Origin: Planctomycetota bacterium
GTDB lineage: Bacteria > Planctomycetota > JAJSAM01 > JAJVHW01
Direction: 5' to 3'
Length of the DNA stretch: 64,000 bases
NCBI GenBank assembly: GCA_021776825.1
Contig: JAJFFG010000046.1
Location: 44,193 to 108,192 of the forward strand
Shown here in pieces: positions 16,355-28,204 of the stretch; the stretch's first letter is position 1; each line of letters opens with the position of its first letter. The notes beneath the pieces were generated by a model that worked only from the letters and a program-made list of their open reading frames with translations, did not search any database and was not told where the DNA came from. The translations under genes were made by a program, and so were the position numbers.

Positions 16355-18303
16355 GCCGCGCCGCCCTCCTCCTCCCCGTGTTGCTCCTGGCGGCCTGCGT
16401 GACCGTCGGGCCCACCCCGGTCTCGTCGCTCCCGTGGCACCAGCAGGGTGATCGACTGCTCCAGGCCGGCGACTTCGAGGGCGCCGCTCGCGCGTACGAG
16501 CGTCACCTCGCCGACGAGCCCGGCTCGCCAGTCGTCGAGGAGAAGCTCAAGACGGCGCACGGCCGCAGCGCACACGCGTGGGCCATCCAAGCGCTCGAGC
16601 TCGCCGCCGCGGGCGAGGCCGAGGCCGCGGACGCCCTGCTCACACGCGCCGAGACACGTGCGCCGTGGGCGGCAGCGGTCCGGCGCGCTCGCAATGAACT
16701 CGGCGATCGTGTCGACCAGTCCCGGCGCTCGGCGCAGCTGCGGAGCGAGGCCGAGGCGCTGATGCGCAGCGATCCCGAAGCCGCCATGGATCGTCTCGCC
16801 GAGGCCCGCCAGATGAACCCCGGAGACGCCGATCTCGTGCGGCTTCTGCGGGAGGCGACCCTCCGCACGGATGCGCAGCTCTCCGCTCGTCGAGCGGCGG
16901 CCGCGTGGGACCGCGGAGATCGCGACGTCGCCCTGCGCGAGCTCTCGCACGCGTCGTTTGCCGGGACGCGCGTGACCGTCGCCGAGGTCCTGCTCGCACG
17001 CATTGGCCGCGATCTCGAGGCGGAGGCGACGAGCGGGGATCTCAACACGCGGCGTGCTGCGCGGCAGACCGGCGTCGAGGCCGGGCTCCCGACGGCGCGA
17101 CGTCAGGCGCTGCGCGAGTTGCTGGGCGAGGCCCTCGCGGCGCGAGCCGGCGATCTCCTGGCCACGGGCCGACCGGCGACCGCCGCGCTCCTCGAGATCG
17201 AGCGACGACGACTCGGCATCGACGGTGCCACGCCGGCGCTCGACGCCGTGCGAGACCGCGCGCAGCTCGAGGTCGCTGTCCTCCCGTTCGAGGATGCCAC
17301 CGGCGGCGACGTGGACGGGCTGCGACTGGCGCGCGCCATCGTCAATCGGATCGTCGAGGACGCGGGCGGCGGCGGACTGGCGATCCGCGCCTTCCTCGCC
17401 ACCGACCCGGCCGTCGTGGCCGCGCGGCCGCGGGCACTGCGACTGAGCGGACGCGTCACGCGTGTGCGCGTCGGCGAGGGACCGCGCAGCCGCTCGAGAA
17501 AGATGGTGCGGGTCCAGACCGGTGTGCGCGAGGAGGTCAACCCCGCCGCCGCTGAGGCCGCCGCCGATCTGGATCGCGTCGAGGCCCGGGAAGCGATCGG
17601 CGCGCGCGAGCTCGAGGACGCGAGAGACGAGCTCAGCGAGCTCGAATCGCTGCCCCACGTGAAGGGGCCGCGCGGGAAGCGCATCGGCACGGCTCGCTCC
17701 GAGCTCGAGATCGCCATCGCTCGCGCACAGATCCGCGTCAACCGCGCGCAGCGACGCCACGACGACCTGGCGGGCGAAGCACTCCGTGCCCGCACGCGGG
17801 TGTCCACGACGCCGACCCGGGCGGAGATCCCGATCTGGGGCGAACGCGCACGATCCATCGTCGAGTTCCGCAAGGCGGCCACACTGACGGCCTCGATCCA
17901 GCTCACCGATGGCTCGGACACGCTCCTCGATGCGCCCGTGTCGGGCAGCGCCTCGCACGACGAGGTCATCGCCGACGCGCTCCCCGACGCCGGACTCCCG
18001 GCGGACCCGGACGAGACTCCGGACGACGCTGAGATGGCGCGACGTGCCGCGGAACACTTCGCGGGGCTCGCGGCCGGGCAAGTGCGAACTGCCGCAATCG
18101 CCGCGGCCCGGCACTTGCTGCAGGACGCACGAGCCGCCGAACGAGCCGGACGCACCGACGACGCGGCGGAGGGCTACGCTATGTATCTGCTCGTCACCCC
18201 CGAGGTGGCATCTCCGCAGCGCGCGGACGCCGCTCGGGCACTGCGCGAGCTGGCCGGAGTGAGCGTGGCCGTGCGGACCGGCGACGCGAGGAGGAACCGA
18301 TGA
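16351..18303 (+). CDS. Lipoprotein with TPR-like N-terminus, unknown function
   Basis: 650 residues from a GTG that overlaps the regulator stop (GTGA). Signal sequence with lipobox LLAAC at about residues 11-15. Residues 30-260 are helical repeats (GDRLLQAGDFEGAARAYERH is a clear TPR unit). A domain around 310-375 begins VAVLPFEDATGG, a strand-helix pattern shared with periplasmic curli/TolB-like or GNA1162-type lipoproteins. Residues 390-480 are charged and coiled-coil-like. The C-terminal region is again helical. Its place between the regulator and its kinase suggests a role in signal input or envelope upkeep, which is inferred. Confidence 0.7.
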   Translation: MSRAALLLPVLLLAACVTVGPTPVSSLPWHQQGDRLLQAGDFEGAARAYERHLADEPGSPVVEEKLKTAHGRSAHAWAIQALELAAAGEAEAADALLTRAETRAPWAAAVRRARNELGDRVDQSRRSAQLRSEAEALMRSDPEAAMDRLAEARQMNPGDADLVRLLREATLRTDAQLSARRAAAAWDRGDRDVALRELSHASFAGTRVTVAEVLLARIGRDLEAEATSGDLNTRRAARQTGVEAGLPTARRQALRELLGEALAARAGDLLATGRPATAALLEIERRRLGIDGATPALDAVRDRAQLEVAVLPFEDATGGDVDGLRLARAIVNRIVEDAGGGGLAIRAFLATDPAVVAARPRALRLSGRVTRVRVGEGPRSRSRKMVRVQTGVREEVNPAAAEAAADLDRVEAREAIGARELEDARDELSELESLPHVKGPRGKRIGTARSELEIAIARAQIRVNRAQRRHDDLAGEALRARTRVSTTPTRAEIPIWGERARSIVEFRKAATLTASIQLTDGSDTLLDAPVSGSASHDEVIADALPDAGLPADPDETPDDAEMARRAAEHFAGLAAGQVRTAAIAAARHLLQDARAAERAGRTDDAAEGYAMYLLVTPEVASPQRADAARALRELAGVSVAVRTGDARRNR

Positions 18304-18812
18304 CCGAACGCCCGAGCCGTCGCGTCGTCCTGGCTGTCGCCCTGGCGGTCGCGGGCCTGCTGACCGGCGCGCCCCAGGCCACGGCACAGGCCGACGATCC
18401 GGCGCCGAAGATCTCTCCGAAGGAGGCCGCGGCGAAGGCGGCGGCGAAGGCCGAGAAGGCCGCGGTGCGCAAGGTGCTCGACGCGGTCGCGCTCGATTTC
18501 CAGGGTGAGCGCACCGCGAAACTCATCGCACGCGTCCCCGAGACCGCGACGCTGACACTGACGCTCGGCACGGCGAACAGAGTCCGTCTGAAGCGAGCCG
18601 CGGCCAAACAGGTCCTGCAGACGTGGTTCGACGCCAAGGAGGTCCGCAGGGTCGGGCTGACGAAGCACAAGGGCCTCGTGGGGATCTTCGATCTCAGGTA
18701 CCGGGCCAAGGGCAAGGACGCCGTGAAGACGCGCAAGCTCGCGATCGAGCTCCGCAAGTCCGAGGACGGCAAGTCGTTCCTGCTTCAGCGGATCGAGCTG
18801 CATCGGACATGA
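18300..18812 (+). CDS. Small secreted protein with NTF2-like pattern
   Basis: 170 residues; the ATG overlaps the lipoprotein stop (ATGA). Signal peptide of about 29 residues (VVLAVALAVAGLLTGAPQATAQA). A Lys/Ala-rich stretch at 38-58 is followed by a compact alpha/beta domain (KVLDAVALDFQGERTAKLIARV, strands TATLTLTL and GLVGIFDLRYRA, end FLLQRIELHRT), similar in outline to secreted NTF2-like proteins of the DUF4783 kind. The fold assignment is tentative. Confidence 0.6.
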   Translation: MTERPSRRVVLAVALAVAGLLTGAPQATAQADDPAPKISPKEAAAKAAAKAEKAAVRKVLDAVALDFQGERTAKLIARVPETATLTLTLGTANRVRLKRAAAKQVLQTWFDAKEVRRVGLTKHKGLVGIFDLRYRAKGKDAVKTRKLAIELRKSEDGKSFLLQRIELHRT

Positions 18813-21800
18813 GCGTGCGGGCGGCGCGGCTCGCCGCCGCGTTCGTACTGCTCGCCCTCGTCGCCGCTCTCGGGGGTAGCGAGTGGCTGGCCCTCCGGGA
18901 ACGGTCGTTCGCGAACGTCGGTCCCGTCGACCTCGACGTGGCCCCCGCGCGCGATGCGCTCGCCGCGCGCATCCTCGAGATCGAGGACCAGTGCGCGTCG
19001 TTCGCCTCCGACGCGCTCGAACGCGCGGTCGGCATCCCGGATCGCGTCGACCTCTTCACGGAGCTCGATGAGCTGGTGCTCCCGCCGGGGGTCGGCGTCC
19101 ACTTGGAGGATGCTCGCGGCCGACTGATCGCATGGGCCGGCAGCACGTTGCCGGACGACCAGATCGAACGCCTTCGCTCCGGTGGCGATGGCGGGATGCT
19201 GATCGAGACGCTCACGGCGCGACGCATCGCCGTGCGCCGCACGCGCGACGACCCGATGCTCGGTCGCCCGGTCGCGGCGGTCTGTCACTGGCCGATCGAG
19301 TTGCGCTATCCGCCGCGCGTCTCGTTCCTGCGCTCGTGGTCGATCGAGGAGCAGGTGTCGGAGGAGTACCGGATCGGCGCGGCGCGCGTTCGGGGGCCTG
19401 ACGACGCCGGCGGTGTCCTGCTCCCCAGTGCGTTCGAGGGCGACCTCGTTCGGCTCGACGTCAAGCCGCTCTCGCTCGCCAGCTGGCAAGAGCAGATCGA
19501 CGACGACGCGCGCACGCGCCGGCTCCGGCTCATCGCCGCGCTCGCGACCGTCGTATTGGTGCTCGTCTGGCGCGGCGCCACGAACCTGCTACCTCAGCGC
19601 GCCCCCGCGTTCGCCGCCCACGCACTTCGCGCGGTCACGGTCATCGCCGCGCGACTGGCGCTCGGCTCGGCGGCGTTGGCGGACGTATTCGGCAACGGGC
19701 GTCTCACCGACCCGGTCGCGTACTCCGGGATGCTCCCGGGCCGCCTGGGCGACTCGCCGGCCGCTCTGCTACTGACGTGTCTGGCCGCTCTGCTCGTCGC
19801 ATTGAACATCCGGAGCGCAGCTCGCGCGTCGCATGCCCCGCGCCTGCCTCTGCCAGCGGCGATCGGTGTGCTGCTCGCCGTCTGCCTCGCCGCGCGCGTC
19901 GCGCTCGGAGCAATGGTGACGGACGCCGTGACGGCGTCGACGGTGGAGTTCTTCGCGGTCGAGCGCGTCCTGCCGTTCCCCGCCTCGGCCGCCCTCCTCG
20001 GCGCGCTCATCAGCAGTGCGCTCGCCATCATCCTGCTCGTCGAAGCCGCGTGGCGCCTGGCGATCCACCGCACGCTGCACGGCACGCGGGCGCGCCTCGC
20101 CGTCATCGCCGTCGCCGCTCTACTGCTCACACCGACCGGACCGTTCGCCGCACCGTGGCGGCCAGAGCTCGTCGTTCTTGCGCTCGCGGGCATCGCGACG
20201 GCGCTCGCCATCGCGGTCCTCTCGCGAGGGGCTGCCACACGGGCGGCGGTGATCCCGGTCGCGCTGGCGCTCGGGCTGTTCGGTCCGCTGCAACGCGAGC
20301 TCGAGGCCGCACAGCGTCTCGAGGCGGAGCAGACGGTCGCCGAGTCGGTCTCGGGCAGCGGTCCCTCCGAGGAGCGTTCGGTGCTGCTCGCCGAGACGGT
20401 GCTCGACCACGCCCTCGACTCGTCGGCCCTGCAGAGCGCGCTCAGTGCGGGGGAGTTCGAGCCCGATCTGGCGGCACGCCTCTGGTCGGAGAGCGCGCTG
20501 GCCGAGACCGCCGCCGGCTCGGGCCTGGAGCTGGAATGGCTCCTCGAGCCGGTGAGTCGACACTCGTTCTCCGTCGACCTGCCGCCACGCACGTGGTTGC
20601 CCAGCCTGAATGACCCGCCCGACGTGCGGACCCCCTGGGTCGTTACCCGCCCGGGCCGCCGCCTCGGCGAGAACGGCCGCTGGGTGATCGGTCACCAGCC
20701 GCTGTTCACGAACGGGGTGTTCGTCGCCACTCTGCGTGTCTGGGTCGAACACCGCGCGCCGTCGGTGATGCGCCTCCCCGCGTTCGAGCGATCGGACGCC
20801 CGACGACCACCGGACGATCGGCAGCGCGACCTGCCCCCTCTCGACGTCTACGACGGCGCGGGGAACCTGCTCGAGACCGGTTCGGCGCTTCGGGCCGCCG
20901 GTCCGCAGCTGCCCGCATCGGCGCGCGCCGCGGTGATCGGTCGCGGCGAGCCCGCATGGCTCGAGGTGACCGTCGGCGACGAACCGTTCGACGTGCTGCT
21001 CGCGCCGCAGGTCGACGAGGGCGTCGTCGAGAGGGTGCACGCCGTCGCGTTCCCGGCGGGTGCACGACAGATTCTGCAACGGGTCACGAAGGCGGCGCTC
21101 TGCGGCGCCCTGCTCTCGCTCGTGGCGCTCTTGGCTTCGTCGCCCTGGTGGGTCGGCGGGGCGCGGCTCCGCCTCTCGTATCGACTCGTCGCGTCGTACG
21201 TCGTGGTCGCCGCACTGCCCCTGCTGGTGCTGGCGTACGTGAACCGCGAGCTCGTGCACACGCGCCAGGGTGAACAACGACGCCGGGAGCTGCGCGACGC
21301 GGTGTCGGTGCTCGCCTCCCAACTGCACCAGACGACGATCCCGGAGCGTCTCGCGGCGCGCGACGGCGACACGCCGGGACCGGCGGGAACCGCGACGTCG
21401 GAGCTGAAGGAGACCGCGTACCACCCGGGACGTCGCGAGAACCTGTTCATCGGCGATCGACTCGTGGCCGGCACCGACCAGGGTCTCTACGACACCGAAC
21501 TCCTGCCATGGCGGTTGCCCGGCCACGCATACCGCGAGACGGTCCTGCTCGGTCACCCGTTCTTCGTCGACGAGACGCGCATCGGGGACCTGACGGTGGA
21601 GGTCGGCTACGCGCCTCTTCTCCGGCCCGACGGCAAGGTCATCGGCGCCGTCTCGGTGCCGTTGGTCGAGTCGAACGACCGTCGGCAGAGTGAGGAGACC
21701 GAGGCGTTCACCGCCGTGCTCGGCCTCTACCTGCTCTCGCTCGGCGTGGCTGTTCTCGTCGGCACGGTGCTGGCCGCACGTCTCACCGCCCCGCTGCGCG

Positions 21801-22642
21801 CCCTGCGCCTCGCCACGCGGCGCGTCGCGACCGGGGATCTCTCGGAGCCCGTCCCCGGCAGCGGCACCGACGAGCTCGGCCAGGTGGTCGACGCGTTCAA
21901 CGTGATGACCGACGAGCTCGCCGAGAGTCGCGAGCGGCTGGTTCGTGCCGAGAAGGAAGCGGCGTGGCGTGACATGGCGCGACAGGTCGCGCACGAGGTG
22001 AAGAACCCGCTGACGCCGATGCGTCTCGCGGCCGAGCACCTGCGACGTGCGCACGAGGACAAGTCCCCGAACTTCGACCGCGTCCTCGCCCGCGCCGTCG
22101 ACGTGATCGTGCGTCAGACCGACGCCTTGAAGCGCATCGTGACGGACTTCCGTGACTTCGCGCGCATGCCGGTGCAGCGCCGTGACCCGGTCGACGTCGG
22201 GCCGCTCGTCCAGGAAGTCCTCGAGCTCTACGCCGGTGTGCCGGGGATCAACGTCACCGTCGACGTCACACCGGGACTGCCGCCGGTGCTCGCGGATCCG
22301 GACGAGCTGCGACGCGTCGTGGTCAACCTCGCCGGCAATGCGGTCGAGGCGCTGGATGGATCCGAAGGCACGCTCGCAGCCACGGTGCTGCCCGGCACGG
22401 CGCACGTGATTCTGACGCTTGTGGACGACGGACCCGGAGTTCCGGAGGAGATGCTCCCCCACCTGTTCGAACCCTCGTTCTCGACCAAGACCGGTGGCAC
22501 GGGCCTGGGCCTCGCGATCTGCAAGCGAGCGATCGAGGACCTCGGAGGTTCGATCCAGATCGAGAGCGCCGCCGGGTCGGGAACGTCGGTCACCGTCGAG
22601 CTTCCGATCGCCTATACCCACCGGACGGCGCGGAAGCAGTAG
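18809..22642 (+). CDS. Very large NtrY-like sensor histidine kinase
   Basis: 1277 residues; the ATG overlaps the previous stop (ATGA). An N-terminal helix and periplasmic region, a central block of about ten membrane helices (roughly 225-520), a second extracytoplasmic region, another helix pair, then HAMP (LTAPLRALRLATRRVATGDL). The dimerisation helix has the phospho-acceptor His near 1062 in HEVKNPLTP, followed by the ATPase domain: N box NLAGNAVEAL, G1 DDGPGVP, F/G2 FSTKTGGTGLGL. HEVKNPLTP is the NtrY/AtoS-type H-box and matches the NtrX-like regulator of the same operon. The membrane sensor is much larger than that of a usual NtrY. Confidence 0.88.
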   Translation: MSVRAARLAAAFVLLALVAALGGSEWLALRERSFANVGPVDLDVAPARDALAARILEIEDQCASFASDALERAVGIPDRVDLFTELDELVLPPGVGVHLEDARGRLIAWAGSTLPDDQIERLRSGGDGGMLIETLTARRIAVRRTRDDPMLGRPVAAVCHWPIELRYPPRVSFLRSWSIEEQVSEEYRIGAARVRGPDDAGGVLLPSAFEGDLVRLDVKPLSLASWQEQIDDDARTRRLRLIAALATVVLVLVWRGATNLLPQRAPAFAAHALRAVTVIAARLALGSAALADVFGNGRLTDPVAYSGMLPGRLGDSPAALLLTCLAALLVALNIRSAARASHAPRLPLPAAIGVLLAVCLAARVALGAMVTDAVTASTVEFFAVERVLPFPASAALLGALISSALAIILLVEAAWRLAIHRTLHGTRARLAVIAVAALLLTPTGPFAAPWRPELVVLALAGIATALAIAVLSRGAATRAAVIPVALALGLFGPLQRELEAAQRLEAEQTVAESVSGSGPSEERSVLLAETVLDHALDSSALQSALSAGEFEPDLAARLWSESALAETAAGSGLELEWLLEPVSRHSFSVDLPPRTWLPSLNDPPDVRTPWVVTRPGRRLGENGRWVIGHQPLFTNGVFVATLRVWVEHRAPSVMRLPAFERSDARRPPDDRQRDLPPLDVYDGAGNLLETGSALRAAGPQLPASARAAVIGRGEPAWLEVTVGDEPFDVLLAPQVDEGVVERVHAVAFPAGARQILQRVTKAALCGALLSLVALLASSPWWVGGARLRLSYRLVASYVVVAALPLLVLAYVNRELVHTRQGEQRRRELRDAVSVLASQLHQTTIPERLAARDGDTPGPAGTATSELKETAYHPGRRENLFIGDRLVAGTDQGLYDTELLPWRLPGHAYRETVLLGHPFFVDETRIGDLTVEVGYAPLLRPDGKVIGAVSVPLVESNDRRQSEETEAFTAVLGLYLLSLGVAVLVGTVLAARLTAPLRALRLATRRVATGDLSEPVPGSGTDELGQVVDAFNVMTDELAESRERLVRAEKEAAWRDMARQVAHEVKNPLTPMRLAAEHLRRAHEDKSPNFDRVLARAVDVIVRQTDALKRIVTDFRDFARMPVQRRDPVDVGPLVQEVLELYAGVPGINVTVDVTPGLPPVLADPDELRRVVVNLAGNAVEALDGSEGTLAATVLPGTAHVILTLVDDGPGVPEEMLPHLFEPSFSTKTGGTGLGLAICKRAIEDLGGSIQIESAAGSGTSVTVELPIAYTHRTARKQ

Positions 22643-22652
22643 ACTGTTCGGC

Positions 22653-23870
22653 ATGAGGAACGGGATCGCTGCCGTGCTCGCCATGGCCTGCCTCGCGTTC
22701 GCGGCCGCCGCGCCTGCGCACGCTGAACGTCATCCGGAGCACGCGATTGCGCTCGGGTGGCAGACCGAGCACGCCGATGTCGTGCTCATCGCCGATACGG
22801 GCCCTGTGGAGCGCGACCGCGATGCGCGCACATACTCCGTCGATCTCGACGTGCGCGAGGTCCTGCGCGGTGCTGTGGATACCACCGAGAAGCTGAGCGT
22901 CGCCGTGCGCGATCTCGGCCGCGGAGCGCCGTTCGGTCATCAGCGCCGCTACCTCGTGTTCCTCGGCCGGGTCGAAACCGCCGACGGTCCCGCGTGGCGT
23001 CCCCTGACCGGCTCGTACGGGTTCCGCGAGATCATCGCGGGCCAGCCCTCGGCGGCCTTCCCCGCGCTGGTCCGGGAGATCGCGGCCACGCTCGGTCCCA
23101 AGAGCGAGAACGGGCAGCCCGTCATCGAGAAGCCGGACGAGCTTCGCGCGCTGCTCGTGCGCACGCTCGGCCATGCCGACGACGGGATCGCGTACTCCGG
23201 CGCACTGGATCTCGTGCGACACGAAGACCTGCGCGGCGGACTCACCGATGCGGAACGCACGGCGGTGCTCGGCGCGTTCGAGTCGCGACCCGTGAACAGC
23301 CGTGCCCGGCGCGCGCTCGCCGTCGCTGTCGGCGTGACCAAGCCCGCACGCGCCGCGACGGTCCTGGTCGACGCGCTCCTCGAACCCGGTGCGGAGAACG
23401 ACCGCGTGTCGTTCGGCGAGGCGCTGCGGCTCCTCGACGACGACGCATCGACCGCACTGATCGACGCGCGCCTCGAAGCGGCCGACCCGCGACAGCGTCG
23501 CAACCTCCTGAACGCGCTCGGCGCCTTCGGCGGTGCGTCGGCAGTCCGCGCCGCGACGCCGTACCTGGCCGATCCGGACGTGGGCGTCCGTGTGGAGGCA
23601 GCGCACTCGCTGGGTCGCTGCGCGCAGACTGCGCGGCGCGTCCAGCACGACGTCGAACTCGTCAGCCGGGACGAGCTCACACAGCTCGTCGACCAGGGCC
23701 AGGATCCCAATGAGTGGCGCGCCGCTCTCTGGGCGCTCGCGCAGCTCGATCGGCCGGAGGCCTACGACGAGATCCGGCGACGTGCCGCGGACGACAAGCG
23801 CGAGGACCTCCGCCGCTGGGCGAAGCAACTCCTCGAGCGTCCGCGCCGCCCGCTCTTCCTCGACAACTAG
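22653..23870 (+). CDS. Secreted protein with HEAT-like repeats
   Basis: 405 residues with a clear signal peptide (MRNGIAAVLAMACLAFAAAA, cut after AHA). Residues 30-130 form a beta-rich domain resembling those that follow secretion signals in planctomycete proteins (VVLIADTGPVERDRDARTYS). Residues 165-395 are paired helices in HEAT style (ASAVRAATPYLADPDVGVRV, EAAHSLGRCAQ). It starts 10 bases after the kinase stop and could be the last gene of that operon. Function unknown. Confidence 0.7.
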   Translation: MRNGIAAVLAMACLAFAAAAPAHAERHPEHAIALGWQTEHADVVLIADTGPVERDRDARTYSVDLDVREVLRGAVDTTEKLSVAVRDLGRGAPFGHQRRYLVFLGRVETADGPAWRPLTGSYGFREIIAGQPSAAFPALVREIAATLGPKSENGQPVIEKPDELRALLVRTLGHADDGIAYSGALDLVRHEDLRGGLTDAERTAVLGAFESRPVNSRARRALAVAVGVTKPARAATVLVDALLEPGAENDRVSFGEALRLLDDDASTALIDARLEAADPRQRRNLLNALGAFGGASAVRAATPYLADPDVGVRVEAAHSLGRCAQTARRVQHDVELVSRDELTQLVDQGQDPNEWRAALWALAQLDRPEAYDEIRRRAADDKREDLRRWAKQLLERPRRPLFLDN

Positions 23871-24255
23871 CAGGCTGTCGAAGTTACGGCCTCGCCGGGC
23901 CACGCAGGTTGGCGCGACAGCCTGCTAGCTAGAGCCTCCGGGCGGCACCAGATCGTGGCCGCCGTGGACGCTGATCTGGACCTACGTGCGATCCCCCAGC
24001 GCTTCCTGCACCGAGGCCTTGAGAGGGTCTCCACGGATTGAGCCATGCTCTGCACCGCGCACGACGGGCGGAAACTGGCCGCTGTGAGGGCGTGCGCACT
24101 CGTTACGAGGCGGATTCGGGGTCGGATCCGCTCCAGTACGCCAGCATCGGCACGTGGCCCCGCCGGCGGCGCGCGCCACCCGGTCGGCCTATGGCTAGCA
24201 GCCTGTCGCGCCAACCCCCGTGGCCCGTCGAGGCCGAACCTCCGACAGGCTGGTA
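23867..24255. repeat. 389-bp element bounded by two inverted hairpin repeats
   Basis: Hairpin A at 23867-23928 has perfect 14-bp arms (CTAGCAGGCTGTCG and complement). Hairpin B at 24194-24255 is closely similar but in the opposite orientation (arms 24196-24208 and 24243-24255, one mismatch). The two share the loop cores GGCCTCG, GGGCCACG and GGTTGGCGCGACAG. The 265 bases between them contain no convincing gene. The unit fills the whole gap between two convergent genes. Its shape fits a REP doublet or a non-autonomous inverted-repeat element; a terminator role is also possible. Confidence 0.8.
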
Positions 24256-24260
24256 GTCCT

Positions 24261-25154
24261 CTAGAACCCCAGCCCGCGGACCTCGCGCAGGGTGTCTTCC
24301 AACAGCGGCGCGGGATACGTCGGATCCAGTGTCACGACGCGCAGCATCCGCGGCCGTACCTGGAAGCGGAGCGACTTCCACCCGACGAGCCCCGCACCCG
24401 GCGGCATGCGCTCGCCGAGAGGGCTCCAGTCAGAGATCGTGATGCCGACGCTGTGCGGTCCGAGCAACTCGAGCCACGCCTCCTGATCGGCCGCGCCGAG
24501 CGCGTCGAGGCGCGCCGCGTTCGCGGCGTCGTGCCAGTAGCCGACGCGGCGACCGCGGAACTCGTCGAGCACGGCCGCGATCTCGGACGGAAGGCCGATC
24601 TCATGCACGCGGGACGGCGTCTCGATGAGCCACTGAGCATCAGGCCGTTCCCGAAGCAGGACGAAGATACGGCGGCAGAGCGCCTCCAAGCAGCGCTCGC
24701 GGTCCGCACGTTCTTCGGCAACCGCCGCGCGCACGTCCGCCTGGAGCGACGAGGAGCGCCCCTCGCGGAGCATGCGCTGCATCCAATGATCTTCGCGTTC
24801 CGGATCGAGGAGCGGCAACGCGCCGGCGCGTAGCACGACGATCGGAGTTCGCGCAGCTTCTGCGGCACTTGCCGCGCGGATCGCCGCCGCGACCGCCGCG
24901 GCCCCCACCTCGTCGCGCAGCGACGAGAGGCCGCCGTCACTTCCCGGCCCGCCGGCGCCGCCGTGGGCCGGCGCGAAGAGGGCGACAACGGAGCCCTTCG
25001 CACGGCGTGCAGCCTCTCCGGCGGCGGTGGCATCGCCATGCAACGCCATGCCGTCGAGCGCCACGTCGGGGAACCCGAGCGCGACGAGCTCCGCCACGGC
25101 ACCGCTCCAGCCCTCGGAGCGCGCGCCGTTCCAATGCGTCGAGATCGCAACCAC
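24261..25154 (-). CDS. Sugar-phosphate isomerase/epimerase-like TIM-barrel protein
   Basis: 297 residues. Features of the xylose-isomerase-like (AP endonuclease 2) TIM barrel: a strand with a charged end QWLIETPSRVHEIGLP near 170-190, then GYWHDAANAARLDALG with the His-Asp metal-ligand pair typical of the sixth strand, and IGITISDWSPLGERMPPG near the C-terminus. The family isomerises or epimerises sugars or cuts abasic DNA; the substrate cannot be told. It is convergent with the HEAT-like gene across the inverted-repeat element. Confidence 0.7.
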   Translation of the reverse strand: MVAISTHWNGARSEGWSGAVAELVALGFPDVALDGMALHGDATAAGEAARRAKGSVVALFAPAHGGAGGPGSDGGLSSLRDEVGAAAVAAAIRAASAAEAARTPIVVLRAGALPLLDPEREDHWMQRMLREGRSSSLQADVRAAVAEERADRERCLEALCRRIFVLLRERPDAQWLIETPSRVHEIGLPSEIAAVLDEFRGRRVGYWHDAANAARLDALGAADQEAWLELLGPHSVGITISDWSPLGERMPPGAGLVGWKSLRFQVRPRMLRVVTLDPTYPAPLLEDTLREVRGLGF

Positions 25155-25229
25155 CCACGGAGTCTACGGGCGTCTGCCGTGCGCGTACGGAGGTGCCCGA
25201 ACGCGAAGTCTCGGAACGCTCGGACGCGC

Positions 25230-27473
<2,244 letters not shown>

Positions 27474-27488
27474 CGGGAACCCGGCAGG

Positions 27489-28187
27489 CTACTGCTGCCG
27501 GCGGACGGCGACCTCGCCCAACGCACGGCGCGCCCAGGCGATCACGAAGACCCAGAGCAGCGCGACGATCACAGCGGCGATGACGGTGGCCTCGTACGCC
27601 AGGACGACCCAGTCGTAGAGGCCGTGGAGGGCCATCGCGGCGAGCAGTCCGCCGATCTGCCAGCCCCAGCGCGCGAATCGAGTGCGCGCGATCAGCAGTC
27701 CGCGCGCGGCGGACAGGCCCCAGACGGCGGCGAAGAGCGAGTGCGTGAACGGGGCGGCGAGCGTCCGCGCCACGCCCTCGTTCAGGGGCAGGTGCGGGAG
27801 GTAGAGCAGCGTCTCGACGCTGGCGAACCCAAGCGCCACTGCGGCGCCGTAGACCAGGCCGTCGATGGGCTCGTCGAACGCGGACCACCGAAAGACCACC
27901 GTCCGAGCGGCGAGGAATTTCGCGCCCTCCTCGACCGGTCCCACGACGAGCAGGCAGAACATCGCCGTCGAAGCCGGGGTGAATCCTGGGCCGCTCGGGC
28001 CGCCGAGCAGCGCGACGAGTTGGAACAGCGCCATCGCGACGCCGGCCGCACCGAGGCCGAGCGCGAACGCGGCGACCAGCAAGCGACGCGGCTCCGGTCG
28101 GTGGCGATCCTTGAGATCCCAGTACTGCAGCCAGAAGACGGCGCTGGCGGCGACGAATCCGAGGAGCGTGACGGCCTCGACTGACAA
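27489..28187 (-). CDS. PrsW-family intramembrane metalloprotease
   Basis: About 232 residues, seven or so membrane helices. PrsW motifs are present: VVGPVEEGAKFLA (Glu-Glu plus Lys), AAPFTHSLFAAVWG (His), and MALHGLYDWV (His and Asp), which together form the presumed metal site. PrsW-type proteases cut membrane anti-sigma factors. The start is uncertain: no ATG or GTG lies before the first helix, so a TTG at 28187 was chosen; a short extension upstream is possible. It lies 17 bases after a small membrane protein gene on the same strand. Confidence 0.82.
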   Translation of the reverse strand: MSVEAVTLLGFVAASAVFWLQYWDLKDRHRPEPRRLLVAAFALGLGAAGVAMALFQLVALLGGPSGPGFTPASTAMFCLLVVGPVEEGAKFLAARTVVFRWSAFDEPIDGLVYGAAVALGFASVETLLYLPHLPLNEGVARTLAAPFTHSLFAAVWGLSAARGLLIARTRFARWGWQIGGLLAAMALHGLYDWVVLAYEATVIAAVIVALLWVFVIAWARRALGEVAVRRQQ

Positions 28188-28204
28188 CGGGAGGGCTACC
28201 CCGG

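Noticed and set aside
20120..22684. Minus-strand open frame of 854 codons
   Set aside because: Antisense to the histidine-kinase gene; Arg/His/Gln-rich shadow.
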